Shown one piece after another: positions 14,833 to 23,541 of a stretch of DNA of 64,000 nucleotides. The stretch is from Eikenella glucosivorans. GTDB taxonomy: Bacteria; Pseudomonadota; Gammaproteobacteria; Burkholderiales; Neisseriaceae. The stretch is from NCBI RefSeq assembly GCF_016025525.2, contig NZ_JACSGR010000002.1, positions 186,001 through 250,000 on the forward strand, read 5' to 3'. The notes under the pieces are model-generated. The model was not told the origin of the DNA. It did no database searches and worked only from the letters and a program-made list of their open reading frames with translations. How positions within the stretch are numbered: position 1 is the stretch's first letter; each line of letters starts with the position of its first letter. The position numbers and the translations under genes were made by a program.

Positions 14833-15366
14833 TTAGGGTAGGGGCTGGCGCTGTGCGGCCAGAGCATTGTGTTCGCTGATGTCGTCGGCATCCCATGGGT
14901 AGTTGATCCACCAATCGGGGGTGACGAGGCCGCTGAAATAGGCGATGCCAGGCGGCAGAATCCCTTTCTTTTCTTTGATTTTTTCGTGCAATACGGCCAC
15001 GCCCATCGAGGCGAAGTCTTCCTGCATCAGCTGTTCGAGGCAGAATTGCAGGGTAACACGGCTGTCGTCTACTTCGTCTACCACCAAGACGTGTTTGCCT
15101 TCCAGGCTTTCCGGCATAGGGTCGAGCCATTGGATTTTCTGCACGGAATCGCGCGTGGCGTGGCTTTGGTCGTTGCAGTAATAGGCGGTGGTAACGGCGT
15201 AGATCGGGATATTGAGGAAGCTGCGCAGGATGCGCGCGGGGATGAATCCGCCGCCGCCGATGGCGATCATGGCATCGTAGCGGGTGCCGGACGTTTGGAT
15301 TTTGTGGGCTAGGCCGCGTAGGGCTTGGTGGATTTCATCATAGGTGTACCAGATTTTTTCCGACAT
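14833..15366 (-). CDS. Purine phosphoribosyltransferase (xanthine/hypoxanthine type)
   Basis: Salvage enzyme that joins a purine base to PRPP. The 177 residues begin MSEKIWYTYDEIHQALRGLA. The PRPP-binding signature is HVLVVDEVDDSRVT, preceded by AIGGGGFIPARILRS. The C-terminal PDWWINYPWD resembles the base-contact region of Gpt-type enzymes. Length fits the Gpt and Hpt families; the exact base preference cannot be read from sequence. It lies between rpmF and plsX but is separated from both by hairpins, so it is probably transcribed on its own. Confidence 0.82.
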   Translation of the reverse strand: MSEKIWYTYDEIHQALRGLAHKIQTSGTRYDAMIAIGGGGFIPARILRSFLNIPIYAVTTAYYCNDQSHATRDSVQKIQWLDPMPESLEGKHVLVVDEVDDSRVTLQFCLEQLMQEDFASMGVAVLHEKIKEKKGILPPGIAYFSGLVTPDWWINYPWDADDISEHNALAAQRQPLP

Positions 15367-15543
15367 ATTTCAATCCTTGTTGGGGCGTGCGGCAAACTCG
15401 GCGTTTGGTGCGCCGGGTGCCGGGAAACAGCGGCAAATTGTAAACAGGCAGAGGGCTGTCGGCAACTGAAAGGCTACCTGAAAAGACGGTTTAATGATGC
15501 ACAGCCTGCCTAAATATTCTGCTGTTTGCCGGGGCGGGGCAAT

Positions 15544-15582
15544 GCAAAAAAGCCAGTAATTGCGCGGGCAATCTGCTGGCTT
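15544..15582 (-). terminator. Terminator after rpmF
   Basis: On the minus strand, AAGCCAG pairs with CTGGCTT, with an inner TTGC/GCAA stem, and a T-run follows. It closes the yceD-rpmF transcript about 20 bp after the rpmF stop. Confidence 0.65.
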
Positions 15583-15601
15583 GTCATCGGCCTGTGCTGG
15601 C

Positions 15602-15781
15602 TTATTCGTCTTTGGCCTTAACCACTTTGCGGCCACGGTACATGCCGTTGGCGGAAATGTGGTGCGGGCGGTGCACTTCACCGGTGGCGCTGTCTACAGA
15701 CAGGGCGGGGGCGGTCAGTGCGTCGTGGGCGCGGTGCATGCCGCGGCGTGAGGGGGATTTTTTGTTTTGTTGAACAGCCAT
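15602..15781 (-). CDS. rpmF: 50S ribosomal protein L32
   Basis: Small protein of the large ribosomal subunit. The 59-residue frame reads [20 protein letters not shown] and continues through [20 protein letters not shown] to [14 protein letters not shown]. The N-terminal [21 protein letters not shown] motif is diagnostic for L32. It lies about 36 bp after yceD, and the yceD-rpmF pair is conserved across proteobacteria. It is too short for simple ORF cut-offs and is easily missed. Confidence 0.95.
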   Translation of the reverse strand: MAVQQNKKSPSRRGMHRAHDALTAPALSVDSATGEVHRPHHISANGMYRGRKVVKAKDE

Positions 15782-15817
15782 GTTGCAAACTCCTAAAAAT
15801 AAACCTGAATAAAGTAA

Positions 15818-16321
15818 TTAACGACCATTTTTCAGCGCCGCCAAAGCAGCGAAGGGATTGGGACGATCCTGATTGATTTCGGCCAGTCGGCCGTGTTCGC
15901 AATCCGTGTGGCAAGGGGCGTAGGGCAGCGCCATCAGAATCTGGTCTTCCACCAGCTCTCCGACATCCAACTCCGGTACCAGCAGCATGCCTTCCAGTTC
16001 TTCCTCAGCGGCCATGGCTTCATCCAAGGCTGCTTCGTTGCCGAACAGGACAATACGCGCCTGCTCATCCAGCGCAAACGGCATCGGCTGCATGCAGCGT
16101 TGGCAAACCAACGACAATTGCGCAGAAACCGATAAGTCTAAATACAGCCGTTCGCGTTTGTCACGGCCACCTTGCAGAACGAAGTCCACAGGTGTTTCCC
16201 GCTCGGCCAAGCACTCGTGCCGGGCAACGCGTTCGTCCATCTCGTCCAGCCTGATTTGGCCGGCCAAATGCTGTGCCTGCGCGGCGACTGCTTGCGGATC
16301 AATCAAAATAGGGTCTGACAT
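15818..16321 (-). CDS. yceD: YceD/DUF177 family protein (23S rRNA accumulation)
   Basis: Conserved protein encoded before rpmF in many bacteria and reported to be needed for normal 23S rRNA accumulation. The 167 residues include the paired-Cys motif LVCQRCMQPMPF and the acidic C-terminal part DVGELVEDQILMALPYAPCH, with two more Cys (PCHTDCEHG), then NPFAALAALK. The gene heads the yceD-rpmF operon from a well-formed promoter and is divergent from maf. Confidence 0.9.
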   Translation of the reverse strand: MSDPILIDPQAVAAQAQHLAGQIRLDEMDERVARHECLAERETPVDFVLQGGRDKRERLYLDLSVSAQLSLVCQRCMQPMPFALDEQARIVLFGNEAALDEAMAAEEELEGMLLVPELDVGELVEDQILMALPYAPCHTDCEHGRLAEINQDRPNPFAALAALKNGR

Positions 16322-16330
16322 AAACGCGCC

Positions 16331-16359
16331 ATGATATAATCCACTGCCTGAAACGTCAA
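16331..16359 (-). promoter_or_regulatory. Divergent promoters of yceD and maf
   Basis: On the minus strand, TTGACG (16354-16359), a 17-base spacer and TATCAT (16331-16336) form a good sigma70 promoter for yceD-rpmF. On the plus strand a perfect TATAAT at 16335-16340 lies 36 bases before the maf start. The two overlap, so the genes may compete for polymerase. Confidence 0.6.
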
Positions 16360-16375
16360 TATTTTAATACGGTTT

Positions 16376-16966
16376 ATGAACGAAACCCTGCCGATTGTGC
16401 TCGGCTCTTCCTCGGTATTCCGCCAGCAGCAGCTGGCCAAACTCGGTTTGCGGTTTGTTGTTGCCAAGCCCGATTGCGACGAAACACCACTGCCGGGTGA
16501 AACGCCGTGCCAAACCGCCGAGAGGCTGGCCGAAGCCAAAGCCTGCTCGCTGACGGCACGCTATCCGCGGCATTTGGTGATCGGCGCCGACCAGGTGGCC
16601 TGTTGTGGCGGACGGCAGCTGGGCAAGCCGATGAGCGTGGCGAAAGCACAACAAATGCTGGCCGAAACCGCCGGCCAAGAGCTGCATTTTTACAGCGCGT
16701 TATGTGTGCTCAATACTTTTTCAGGTAGCCTGTATCGCCATGTGGACACCACTGTCGTGAAAATGCGCCCGCTCACGGCGCAGCAAATCGCCAGCTATCT
16801 CAAGCGCGAACCGGATGCCGTGTATTGCGCCGGCGGCGCGAAAAGCGAAGGTTTGGGCGGCGCGCTGATTGAACGCATCGACAGCAGCGACCCCAATGCG
16901 CTGATCGGCCTGCCGATTTTCCGGCTGATTGATTTTTTGCAGGCTGAAGGTGTGGCGGTGTTGTAA
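16376..16966 (+). CDS. maf: Maf-like nucleoside triphosphate pyrophosphatase (YceF type)
   Basis: Hydrolyses non-canonical nucleotides such as m7GTP. The 196 residues show the family motif near the N-terminus (VLGSSSVFRQQQLAKLGL), the catalytic Asp region LVIGADQVACC, and GLGGALIERIDSSDPNALIG near the C-terminus. Residues FSGSL (about 114-118) are encoded by an inverted DUS within the gene. It is divergent from yceD, the usual neighbour of the YceF subgroup, and ends at a DUS-pair hairpin. Confidence 0.9.
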   Translation: MNETLPIVLGSSSVFRQQQLAKLGLRFVVAKPDCDETPLPGETPCQTAERLAEAKACSLTARYPRHLVIGADQVACCGGRQLGKPMSVAKAQQMLAETAGQELHFYSALCVLNTFSGSLYRHVDTTVVKMRPLTAQQIASYLKREPDAVYCAGGAKSEGLGGALIERIDSSDPNALIGLPIFRLIDFLQAEGVAVL

Positions 16967-16970
16967 ACTT

Positions 16971-16998
16971 GAGGCTACCTGAAATTTCAGGTAGCCTC
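16971..16998 (+). terminator. Inverted DUS pair after maf
   Basis: GAGGCTACCTGAAATTTCAGGTAGCCTC is a perfect palindrome-like hairpin starting a few bases after the maf stop, followed by TTCT. It probably ends the maf transcript. Confidence 0.6.
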
Positions 16999-17021
16999 TT
17001 CTGCCTTTTGGAAAAAGAATC

Positions 17022-17314
17022 ATGTTTATCGTTTCCCTTGATTACATCAAACCTTTAGCCAAAATCGAAGCACACCTGCCTGCGATATCGAATACTTAAA
17101 CCGCCACTATGCCGCCGGCCACTTCCTGTTTTCCGGCCGCAAAGAACCGCGTACCGGCGGCGTGATTATTATGCGAGCCGAGAGCCGGGTGCAGGCGGAA
17201 GCCATGATTGCCGAAGACCCGTTTTACCAAGCCAAGCTGGCCGAATACCAAATCACCCAGTTTATCCCGACTAAAACCGCCGATGATTTGATCGCCTATC
17301 GGGAAACCCTTTAA
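17022..17314 (+). pseudogene. YciI-like protein, frameshifted
   Basis: The first frame reads MFIVSLDYIKPLAKIEAHLP then stops early. Dropping one frame restores EYLNRHYAAGHFLFSGRKEP, RTGGVIIMRAESRVQAEAMI and AEDPFYQAKLAEYQITQFIP, the normal YciI fold core. A single missing base near 17078 (expected GCG CAT ATC, present GCG ATA TC) explains the break. YciI proteins are small dimers related to chlorite dismutase-like and polyketide dehydratase-like folds. The stop overlaps a downstream ATG. Confidence 0.75.
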
Positions 17315-17340
17315 TGCGGCCTCGAGGCTACCTGAAAAAT

Positions 17341-18081
17341 ATGCAACCCACTTTATTCCTCATCCCCACCCCGCTCGGCAACCCCGACACCCCCTGCCTC
17401 CTGCCGCACGAGCAAACCCTGCTCGCCGGCCTCACCGATTTCGTGGTCGAAGCCGAAAAAACCGCCCGCGCCTGCCTGCGCCATTTCGGTTTGAACACGC
17501 CGTTGCAGCAGCTCAATCTGTGCGCGCTGAACAAGCACACTGCCCCCGACGAGCTGCCCAGCTTGCTGCAACCGTTGCACCAAGGTCGCAACATGGGGCT
17601 GCTCAGCGAAGCCGGCTGCCCTGCCGTGGCCGATCCCGGTGCCGCGCTGGTGGCACTGGCACATCAGGCCGGATTCGCCGTGTGGCCGCTGGTGGGGCCT
17701 TCCAGCCTGATGCTTGCGCTGATGGCCTCCGGCGCCAACGGCCAGCAGTTCGCCTTCCGTGGCTACCTGCCCGCCGACCCCGCCGGCCGCCAAGGCTACC
17801 TGAAAACCATCGAGCAAGATTCGCGCAGCCGCAACGAAAGCCAAATCTTCATCGAAGCCCCCTATCGCAACAACGCCCTGCTGGCCGACGCCGTCGCCAC
17901 CCTGCACCCCGACACCCTGCTGTGCGCCGCCAGCAACCTCACCCTGCCCGAGCAGCGCATCCTCAGCATGACGGCGGGCGAGTGGCGCCAACAGCCGCAG
18001 CTGCCCGATTTGCACAAGCAGCCCACCGTGTTCGTGCTGTATGCCGGCCAAACACCCACGCCCGCCCGCAAACGCCGTTAA
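17341..18081 (+). CDS. RsmI-like tetrapyrrole-methylase-fold methyltransferase
   Basis: SAM-dependent methyltransferase of the family that includes RsmI, which 2'-O-methylates 16S rRNA. Starting at MQPTLFLIPTPLGNPDTPCL, it has 247 residues, shorter than RsmI itself. Family motifs are LLSEAGCPAVADPGAALVAL, VWPLVGPSSLMLALMASG, QFAFRGYLPAD and IFIEAPYRNNALL. The start is set after a DUS rather than at the upstream ATG, whose first codons are DUS-derived. An internal DUS encodes GYLKT. It is likely a second RsmI-type protein of unknown target. Confidence 0.8.
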   Translation: MQPTLFLIPTPLGNPDTPCLLPHEQTLLAGLTDFVVEAEKTARACLRHFGLNTPLQQLNLCALNKHTAPDELPSLLQPLHQGRNMGLLSEAGCPAVADPGAALVALAHQAGFAVWPLVGPSSLMLALMASGANGQQFAFRGYLPADPAGRQGYLKTIEQDSRSRNESQIFIEAPYRNNALLADAVATLHPDTLLCAASNLTLPEQRILSMTAGEWRQQPQLPDLHKQPTVFVLYAGQTPTPARKRR

Positions 18082-18208
18082 ACCATAGAAGTACCCGAGA
18101 GGCTACCTGAAAAGTGCGATAGACGAAGTGAAAACGAAAAAGCGAAGCCAAGCACGGCCGATATTTTTCAGGTAGCCTTTCCCATACAACAACCCGAAGA
18201 GAAGCCTT

Positions 18209-19786
18209 ATGCCCCCCATTCCCGTGAGCATCACCATGCTGGTGAAAAATGCCGAGCGCTATTTGGCGGACAGTCTCGCCGCCCTGGCTGATTTCGACGA
18301 AATCATCCTCCTCGACAACGGCTCCACCGACCGCACGCTCGACATCGCCCGCCGCTTTCCCAATGTGGCCGTACACCACCACGACTTTATCGGCTTCGGC
18401 CCCATGAAAAACCTCGCCGCCGGCCTCGCGCGCAACGACTGGGTGCTCAACATTGACAGCGACGAAATACTGCCGCCCGAGCAGGCCGCCGCCATCCGCG
18501 CACTCGATTGGCAGGCGCACGGCAAAATCTACGCCCTGCCGCGCCTCAACCACTACCGCGGCCGCCCCATCCGAACCTGCGGATGGTATCCCGACTGGGT
18601 GAAGCGCCTCTACCACCGTCACACCGTGCGCTTCAACGACAACCAAGTGCACGAATCCCTGATCGAACCCGCCGGCGGCAGCGTAGAAAGGCTACCTGAA
18701 AAATATCCGCTGCTGCACTACTCCTTCGACGGCGCCGCCGCCCTCATCAGCAAAATGCAGCACTACACCGATTTGTTTGCCCAACAGCAGCAATTCAAAC
18801 GACGCGCTTCCGTGGCCGGTGCGGTGGGGCACGGCGCGGCGGCGTTTTTCAAAAACTACATTTTGAAACGCGGCATCCTCGACGGCGGCGACGGCTTCAC
18901 CATCGCCTTCGCCAACGCCTGCGGCGCCTACTACAAATACATCAAACTGCACGAAGCCAACCAGCGGCTGACCGTGTCGCTCATCATCACCACCTACAAC
19001 CGCCCCGACGCGCTGGAAGCCGTGCTGCGCTCCGTGCTGGCGCAGCGCGTGCTGCCGCAGGAAGTGATTGTGGCCGACGACGGCTCGCGCGACGACACCC
19101 GCGCCGTGCTCGAGCGCTATCAGGCCGAATTCCCCGTACCACTGCGCCACGCTTGGCAGCCCGACGACGGCTTCCGCCTGGCCGAATCGCGCAACCGTGC
19201 CCTGGCGCAGGCCGGAGGCGACTACATCGTCATCATCGACGGCGACATGGTGCTGCATCCCGAATTTATCAGCGACCACCGGCGCGCGGCCAAGAAAGGC
19301 TTGTTCGTGCAGGGCAGCCGCGTGATCCTCACGCCCGAGAAAACCGCCGAGCTACTGGCCGAACCTGCCCGCTACCGCGTGCTGAAATGGTATGAAAAGG
19401 GTTTGGAAACACGCTTGGAAAAACGCTTCTCCGCCTGCCGCCTGCCTTGGCTTTCCGGCCGGATTTTGCGCCGCGAAACCCGAAACGATTTCCACGGCAT
19501 CCGCGGCTGCAATATGGCCTTTTTCCGCGAAGACGCGCTGAAAATCAACGGTTTCAATAGTGATTTTGTCGGCTGGGGGCGTGAAGACAGCGAGTTTGTC
19601 GCCCGCTTTTTCAACAGCGGCGGTCGGCGTGCCAACCTGAAATTCGCCGCCGTGGCCTACCACCTCTACCACCCCGAAGCCGAACGCGCCGCCCTGCCGG
19701 AAAACGACCGCCTGCTGGCCGATGCGCAGGAGCAAAAGCTGGTGTGGTGCGAAAACGGGGTGGATCGGTTTTTGCCTGCCGAATAA
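18209..19786 (+). CDS. Two-domain family 2 glycosyltransferase (WaaE-like plus GT2/galactosyltransferase-like)
   Basis: Probable lipooligosaccharide or surface-glycan enzyme of 525 residues with two complete GT-A domains. The first (1 to about 250) resembles WaaE/KdtX core glucosyltransferases: SITMLVKNAERYL, DNGSTDRT, NIDSDEILP and GWYPDWVKRLYH. The second (about 254-525) has SLIITTYNRPDALEAVLRSV, ADDGSRDDTR, IIDGDMVLHPEF and the GCNMAFFREDALKINGFN block typical of GT7-C-like acceptor regions. A DUS encodes RLPEK near residue 160. Separate genes encode these domains in most bacteria, so this is a fusion. Sugar donor and acceptor cannot be read from the sequence. Confidence 0.85.
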   Translation: MPPIPVSITMLVKNAERYLADSLAALADFDEIILLDNGSTDRTLDIARRFPNVAVHHHDFIGFGPMKNLAAGLARNDWVLNIDSDEILPPEQAAAIRALDWQAHGKIYALPRLNHYRGRPIRTCGWYPDWVKRLYHRHTVRFNDNQVHESLIEPAGGSVERLPEKYPLLHYSFDGAAALISKMQHYTDLFAQQQQFKRRASVAGAVGHGAAAFFKNYILKRGILDGGDGFTIAFANACGAYYKYIKLHEANQRLTVSLIITTYNRPDALEAVLRSVLAQRVLPQEVIVADDGSRDDTRAVLERYQAEFPVPLRHAWQPDDGFRLAESRNRALAQAGGDYIVIIDGDMVLHPEFISDHRRAAKKGLFVQGSRVILTPEKTAELLAEPARYRVLKWYEKGLETRLEKRFSACRLPWLSGRILRRETRNDFHGIRGCNMAFFREDALKINGFNSDFVGWGREDSEFVARFFNSGGRRANLKFAAVAYHLYHPEAERAALPENDRLLADAQEQKLVWCENGVDRFLPAE

Positions 19787-19883
19787 ACGGCACGAACGAC
19801 AAAAGGCTACCTGAAAATTTTAGCTTCGCAGAAACTCGCGTAGCCTGTTTTCAGGTAGCCTTTTGTTATGTTCAGGCAAGGGA

Positions 19884-20663
19884 TTAGCGGTTGCCGTCGG
19901 TATTGTATTTTTTCTCCAAGCGGGCAAAGAACCAGGCCAGCACCATGGTAAGCATCAGATACACCAAGGCGATGAAGTAATACGGTTCTTCGTAGGTGAG
20001 GTAGCGGCCGGTGGCGCTTTTGGCGGCGTAGAGCAGCTCGGCCACGCCGATGGTGGAGAGGAGTGAGCTGTCTTTGAGCAGGGTGATGAATTCGTTGCCC
20101 AAGGGGCCGAGCATGCGGCGCAGGGTTTGCGGCAGGATGATGTGGCGCATGGCTTGGCCGTAGCTTAAGCCGAGGGAACGGGCGGCTTCCATTTGGCCGC
20201 GGTCGATGGATTTGATGCCGGAGCGGAACACTTCAGTGATGTAGGCGCCGGAGTTGAACGACAGTGCCAGAATGCCGGCCACCAGCGCGCCATAGGTTTG
20301 GCGCAGATACAGTGCCGATTCGCCGCTGATCAGCAGGCCGTGCTGCTGGTGCACCAGCATCGGCGACCACACAAAGTGCCAAATAAACACCTGCACCAGC
20401 ATCGGCGTGCCGCGGAACAAGGTAACGTAGAGGCGCGAGCATTGCTGCAGCAGCCACAGCACGCTGCGGGTAAACATGTTGCCTTTTTCGATTTTAATCA
20501 CGCGGATGAGGGCGTTGATCAAACCCAGTACTACGCCGAGGAAGGTAGAGGCGGCGGCGATGCCGATGGTGGCCAGCACGCCGTAGAAGAACATTTGGCG
20601 ATATTCGTAAATAATCGGGAAATGTTGGGAAAACATTTGGATAAGGCCGGTTTCGCTATTCAT
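19884..20663 (-). CDS. Polar amino acid ABC transporter permease (HisM/GlnP family)
   Basis: Membrane subunit of an amino-acid importer. From MNSETGLIQMFSQHFPIIYE the protein has 259 residues with about five membrane segments. It carries the EAA-type signature that contacts the ATPase (GQMEAARSLGLSYGQAMRHI followed by ILPQTLRRMLGPLGNEF), and LFRGTPMLVQVF in the first half. Upstream codons in the same frame lack family similarity, so this Met is preferred. No ATPase or binding-protein gene lies beside it in the window. Confidence 0.88.
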   Translation of the reverse strand: MNSETGLIQMFSQHFPIIYEYRQMFFYGVLATIGIAAASTFLGVVLGLINALIRVIKIEKGNMFTRSVLWLLQQCSRLYVTLFRGTPMLVQVFIWHFVWSPMLVHQQHGLLISGESALYLRQTYGALVAGILALSFNSGAYITEVFRSGIKSIDRGQMEAARSLGLSYGQAMRHIILPQTLRRMLGPLGNEFITLLKDSSLLSTIGVAELLYAAKSATGRYLTYEEPYYFIALVYLMLTMVLAWFFARLEKKYNTDGNR

Positions 20664-20807
20664 GGCAATCTTTGCTTCGGTGCGGGAGTGTGTTATCGAT
20701 TTTGACGAAATAAGGGGCGGATTGTACAAGAAAATGCCGGAGTTGTCAGGCGGCGTGCGGGCCGGGAAAGGCTTGGCCAAGCTGGTTGCCAGTGAAACGA
20801 ATGAAGG

Positions 20808-20953
20808 CTACCTGAAAAGTACAACCTGCTTTATCGCCGTGCTTTGTAAAGCTCCGCTTTGTTTTGTTTTAATTTTGATGAAGCTTTGCTTGAGCTTCGT
20901 AGAAACTCAGCCTCGGTCGGCTGCTGCGCTAAGACGTCGTTTTCAGGTAGCCT
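20808..20953. repeat. DUS-bordered composite repeat copy (inverted, expanded)
   Basis: Between GGCTACCTGAAAAG and TTTTCAGGTAGCC lie AAAGCTCCGCTTTG, TTAATTTTGATGAAGC, and GAGCTTCGTAGAAACTCAGC, the modules of the composite repeat family. The interval from the permease start to pyrF (20664-20971) holds this and no gene that I can support. Confidence 0.5.
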
Positions 20954-20971
20954 TGGTTTGGCTTGGGGTAT

Positions 20972-21709
20972 TCAAGCGGCGGGATTGGCCAGCCGGTTGA
21001 TTTCGGCCAGCACTGCGGTTGGGTCGGCGGCTTGGGTGATGGGGCGGCCCATCACCAGGTAGCTGGCGCCGGCGGCAAGGGCTTGGGCGGGGGTCATGAT
21101 GCGGCGCTGGTCGTCGTGGTTGCTGCCGGGATTGGGGCGGATGCCGGGGGTAACCAGCACGAATTCTTTGCCGCGTTCTTGGCGTAGGGAGGCGGCTTCG
21201 TGAGGGGAGCAGACCACGCCGTCGAGGCCGGATTGCTGTGCCAAGGCTGCCCAGCGTGATGCCCATTCGGCAATGGGGGCGGTGAGGCCGAGCTCGTTTA
21301 AATCGTCCTGTTCCATGCTGGTGAGCACGGTGACGCCGATGAGCAGCGGGCGTTGGGCGTGGTTGGCCACGGCTTCGGCGGCGGCTTCCATCATGCGGCG
21401 GCCGCCCGAGGCGTGCATGTCTACCATCCACACACCCATGTCGGCAGCCACGCGGCAGGCAGCGGCCACGGTGTTGGGGATGTCGTGGTATTTGAGGTCT
21501 AGAAAGAGCTGGAAGCCTTGGTTGATCAGGGCTTCGGCCAGGCGGCGGCCGGTGGCGGTAAACAATTCTTTGCCGATTTTGAGCCGGCACAGGTCGGGGC
21601 TGAGGCGGCGCACGAAGGAGAGGGTGTCGGCTTCGTTGGCGAAATCGAGGGCGACGATTACGGGAATGCGCCCGGTGGGCGGTGCGGGGTCGAGCATGAG
21701 CGGGTTCAT
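20972..21709 (-). CDS. pyrF: Orotidine 5'-phosphate decarboxylase
   Basis: Last step of UMP synthesis. Starting at [20 protein letters not shown] it has 245 residues. Catalytic residues are present in [17 protein letters not shown] and the [11 protein letters not shown] motif with the Asp-Lys-Asp chain; the phosphate loop is TPGIRP and the C-terminal VMGRPITQA is typical. The frame upstream of this Met is made of DUS copies. In many relatives pyrF follows lapB; here a DMP19-like gene sits between them. Confidence 0.93.
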   Translation of the reverse strand: MNPLMLDPAPPTGRIPVIVALDFANEADTLSFVRRLSPDLCRLKIGKELFTATGRRLAEALINQGFQLFLDLKYHDIPNTVAAACRVAADMGVWMVDMHASGGRRMMEAAAEAVANHAQRPLLIGVTVLTSMEQDDLNELGLTAPIAEWASRWAALAQQSGLDGVVCSPHEAASLRQERGKEFVLVTPGIRPNPGSNHDDQRRIMTPAQALAAGASYLVMGRPITQAADPTAVLAEINRLANPAA

Positions 21710-21739
21710 GAGTATTCCTTGGCGGATGGTTTGACAATG

Positions 21740-21793
21740 GGCTACCTGAAAATAGGCTACCTGAAAATAGGAGAGGGTTTTCAGGTAGCCTTT
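21740..21793. repeat. Cluster of three DUS
   Basis: Two direct copies (GGCTACCTGAAAATA repeated) are followed by one inverted copy (TTTTCAGGTAGCCTTTT), giving alternative hairpins between the DMP19-like gene and pyrF. Confidence 0.6.
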
Positions 21794-21809
21794 TGGCGCA
21801 TTCAATGGC

Positions 21810-22340
21810 TTAGGCGGGGAACAGGTTTTCCGGTTGCAGCGGGGGCAGGGGGCTGTTCACTTGGCCTGCGGCGGCGGCCAGGCCAGCGAAATCAGCGGGG
21901 TGGCGGCGCACGTAGGAGCAGATGGTGGAAAAATCTTCTTCGCAGACGATGCAGTAGTCGGCATCGAGTTCGTCGAACTGGGGGAATTGCGCGCGCAGCT
22001 GTTCGATGTTGTCGCCACGCTTGGCGGCGGCGCGGATGGCGGCGCCGTGTTGCTGAAAAAGGGCGCGGGCACGGTCGATGATGTCGGGGGTGTTTTGCAC
22101 GCCCCAGCGGCGCAGTTCGTTGGCCAATCCGGCAGAAAGGGCGTGTTCGCCGCGGCCGGCGGCAATCAGCAGCACGAAGCCGTCGTCTTCCATCAACAGG
22201 TCGAGGCTGAGGTAGGCGAGCAGGGTGTGCTCGGCGCCGTGGAAATGTTCGATACCGCGGGCGGTGTGGCGCACGCGCTGCGACCAAACGTTGAGCATGC
22301 GGTAGAGCTCGTTGATGGTGAACATGTTGTTTTCGGGCAT
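21810..22340 (-). CDS. DMP19-like (DUF4375) protein
   Basis: The 176 residues begin [20 protein letters not shown]. The central part, with [20 protein letters not shown] followed by an amphipathic block ending [13 protein letters not shown], resembles the DUF4375 fold of DMP19, a neisserial DNA-mimic protein that binds an HTH regulator. The C-terminal half is rich in Asp and Glu ([20 protein letters not shown]), consistent with a DNA mimic. The match is by eye and partial, so a general conserved hypothetical protein remains possible. It follows lapB by 18 bp with an AGGAAG ribosome site. Confidence 0.45.
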   Translation of the reverse strand: MPENNMFTINELYRMLNVWSQRVRHTARGIEHFHGAEHTLLAYLSLDLLMEDDGFVLLIAAGRGEHALSAGLANELRRWGVQNTPDIIDRARALFQQHGAAIRAAAKRGDNIEQLRAQFPQFDELDADYCIVCEEDFSTICSYVRRHPADFAGLAAAAGQVNSPLPPLQPENLFPA

Positions 22341-22358
22341 GGGCTTCCTATGGGGCGG

Positions 22359-23537
22359 CTAGACTTCGATTTTGTTGGGGGTGAAGGTTTCCCATTTGTT
22401 GCAGGCGGGGCAGTGCCAGAAAAAGACTTGCGATTTGAAGTGGCAGTGCCGGCAGCGGTACATCACGTTTTTCTGCAGGGTGCGGCCGATGACGCTGCGG
22501 ATCATGTCGGCATCGGACTTCCAGGCGGGGTTGAGGTTGCTCAGGCGCAGGCCGAGCAGGCGGTATACGCCGCCGAGGTCGGGCTTCTGGCGCACGAGTT
22601 CGACGGCGGTTTCGGCGGCTTTTTCTTCGCCGTAGAGCAGCAGCGATTTTTCGTATACGACGTTGATCAAATCGAGCTGTGGGAAGGTTTTCAGGTAGCC
22701 TGTGAGCACGGCGAGGCCGGCGGCGGCTTGGCCTTGGGCGTCGTAGGCGTCATAAAGTTTTTCGCCCACCATGCTCAGATAGGCGTGGTTTTGTTTTTCG
22801 ATGGCGGTGTAGGCGGCCACGGCGGCGGGGTAGTTGCCCTGTTTTTGCTCCAAATCGCCGAGAATCATGTTGGCGCGGGCGCATTTGCGGTTGGCATCCA
22901 ACGCCTTGGCGATGTTGGCGCGAGCTTGCTCGAAGTCGGATTTGAACAGGGCGGCCTGCGCCAATTCGCAGTGGAACTGGGCGATTTCAAACTGGTAGGT
23001 TTGCTCGTCGTGGCTGAGCAGCTGGGCGGTTTCAATGGCTTTGGCCCAGTCTCGGTCTTGCTGGTAGATGTTGAGCAGCACCTGGCGGGCTTGGGCGGAC
23101 ATGTTGCCTTGCTGCAGGCCGAGGAAAATTTGTTCGGCACGGTCTACCAAGCCGGCGCTTTGGTAGTCTTGCCCGAGCTCGAACAGCACTTGATTGCGTT
23201 TTTCGCCCACGGTTTCGGGGGCTTCGAGCAGGGCTTGGTGCATGCGGATGGCTTTGTCGTTTTCGCCGCGCTGGCGGTAGAGTTTGCCTAGGGTGAGGTG
23301 CAGCTCGTAGGCGTTGTCGCCGGCGGGCATGATGCTGGTCATATCGGCCAGGTGGCGGGCGGCGGAAGCGAGGTTGCGGTCCACCAGGGCATCCAGGCTG
23401 GCATAAAACGCAGTGGGTACGGATTTGGCCTGCTTGAGTACCGCTTTCATGTCCACACGCGCGGCAAACCAGCCCATGGCGAAAAACACGGGCAGCAGGA
23501 TGATCGGCGTGAGCCACCACCAGATATTGCCGTCCAT
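22359..23537 (-). CDS. lapB: Lipopolysaccharide assembly protein LapB (YciM)
   Basis: Inner-membrane TPR protein that tunes LPS synthesis, in E. coli by directing LpxC to FtsH. The 392 residues have an N-terminal membrane anchor (about 6-25), repeated TPR-like helices through the body, and a C-terminal rubredoxin-like metal site with two CxxC pairs (CRHCHFKSQ and HCPACNKWE). An internal DUS encodes GYLKT. It begins 4 bp after lapA, with which it forms the usual pair. Confidence 0.92.
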   Translation of the reverse strand: MDGNIWWWLTPIILLPVFFAMGWFAARVDMKAVLKQAKSVPTAFYASLDALVDRNLASAARHLADMTSIMPAGDNAYELHLTLGKLYRQRGENDKAIRMHQALLEAPETVGEKRNQVLFELGQDYQSAGLVDRAEQIFLGLQQGNMSAQARQVLLNIYQQDRDWAKAIETAQLLSHDEQTYQFEIAQFHCELAQAALFKSDFEQARANIAKALDANRKCARANMILGDLEQKQGNYPAAVAAYTAIEKQNHAYLSMVGEKLYDAYDAQGQAAAGLAVLTGYLKTFPQLDLINVVYEKSLLLYGEEKAAETAVELVRQKPDLGGVYRLLGLRLSNLNPAWKSDADMIRSVIGRTLQKNVMYRCRHCHFKSQVFFWHCPACNKWETFTPNKIEV

Positions 23538-23541
23538 GCGC

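Noticed and set aside
21834..23291. Long plus-strand frame opposite lapB and the DMP19-like gene
   Set aside because: Composition is typical of an antisense shadow, and the minus-strand genes have clear families.
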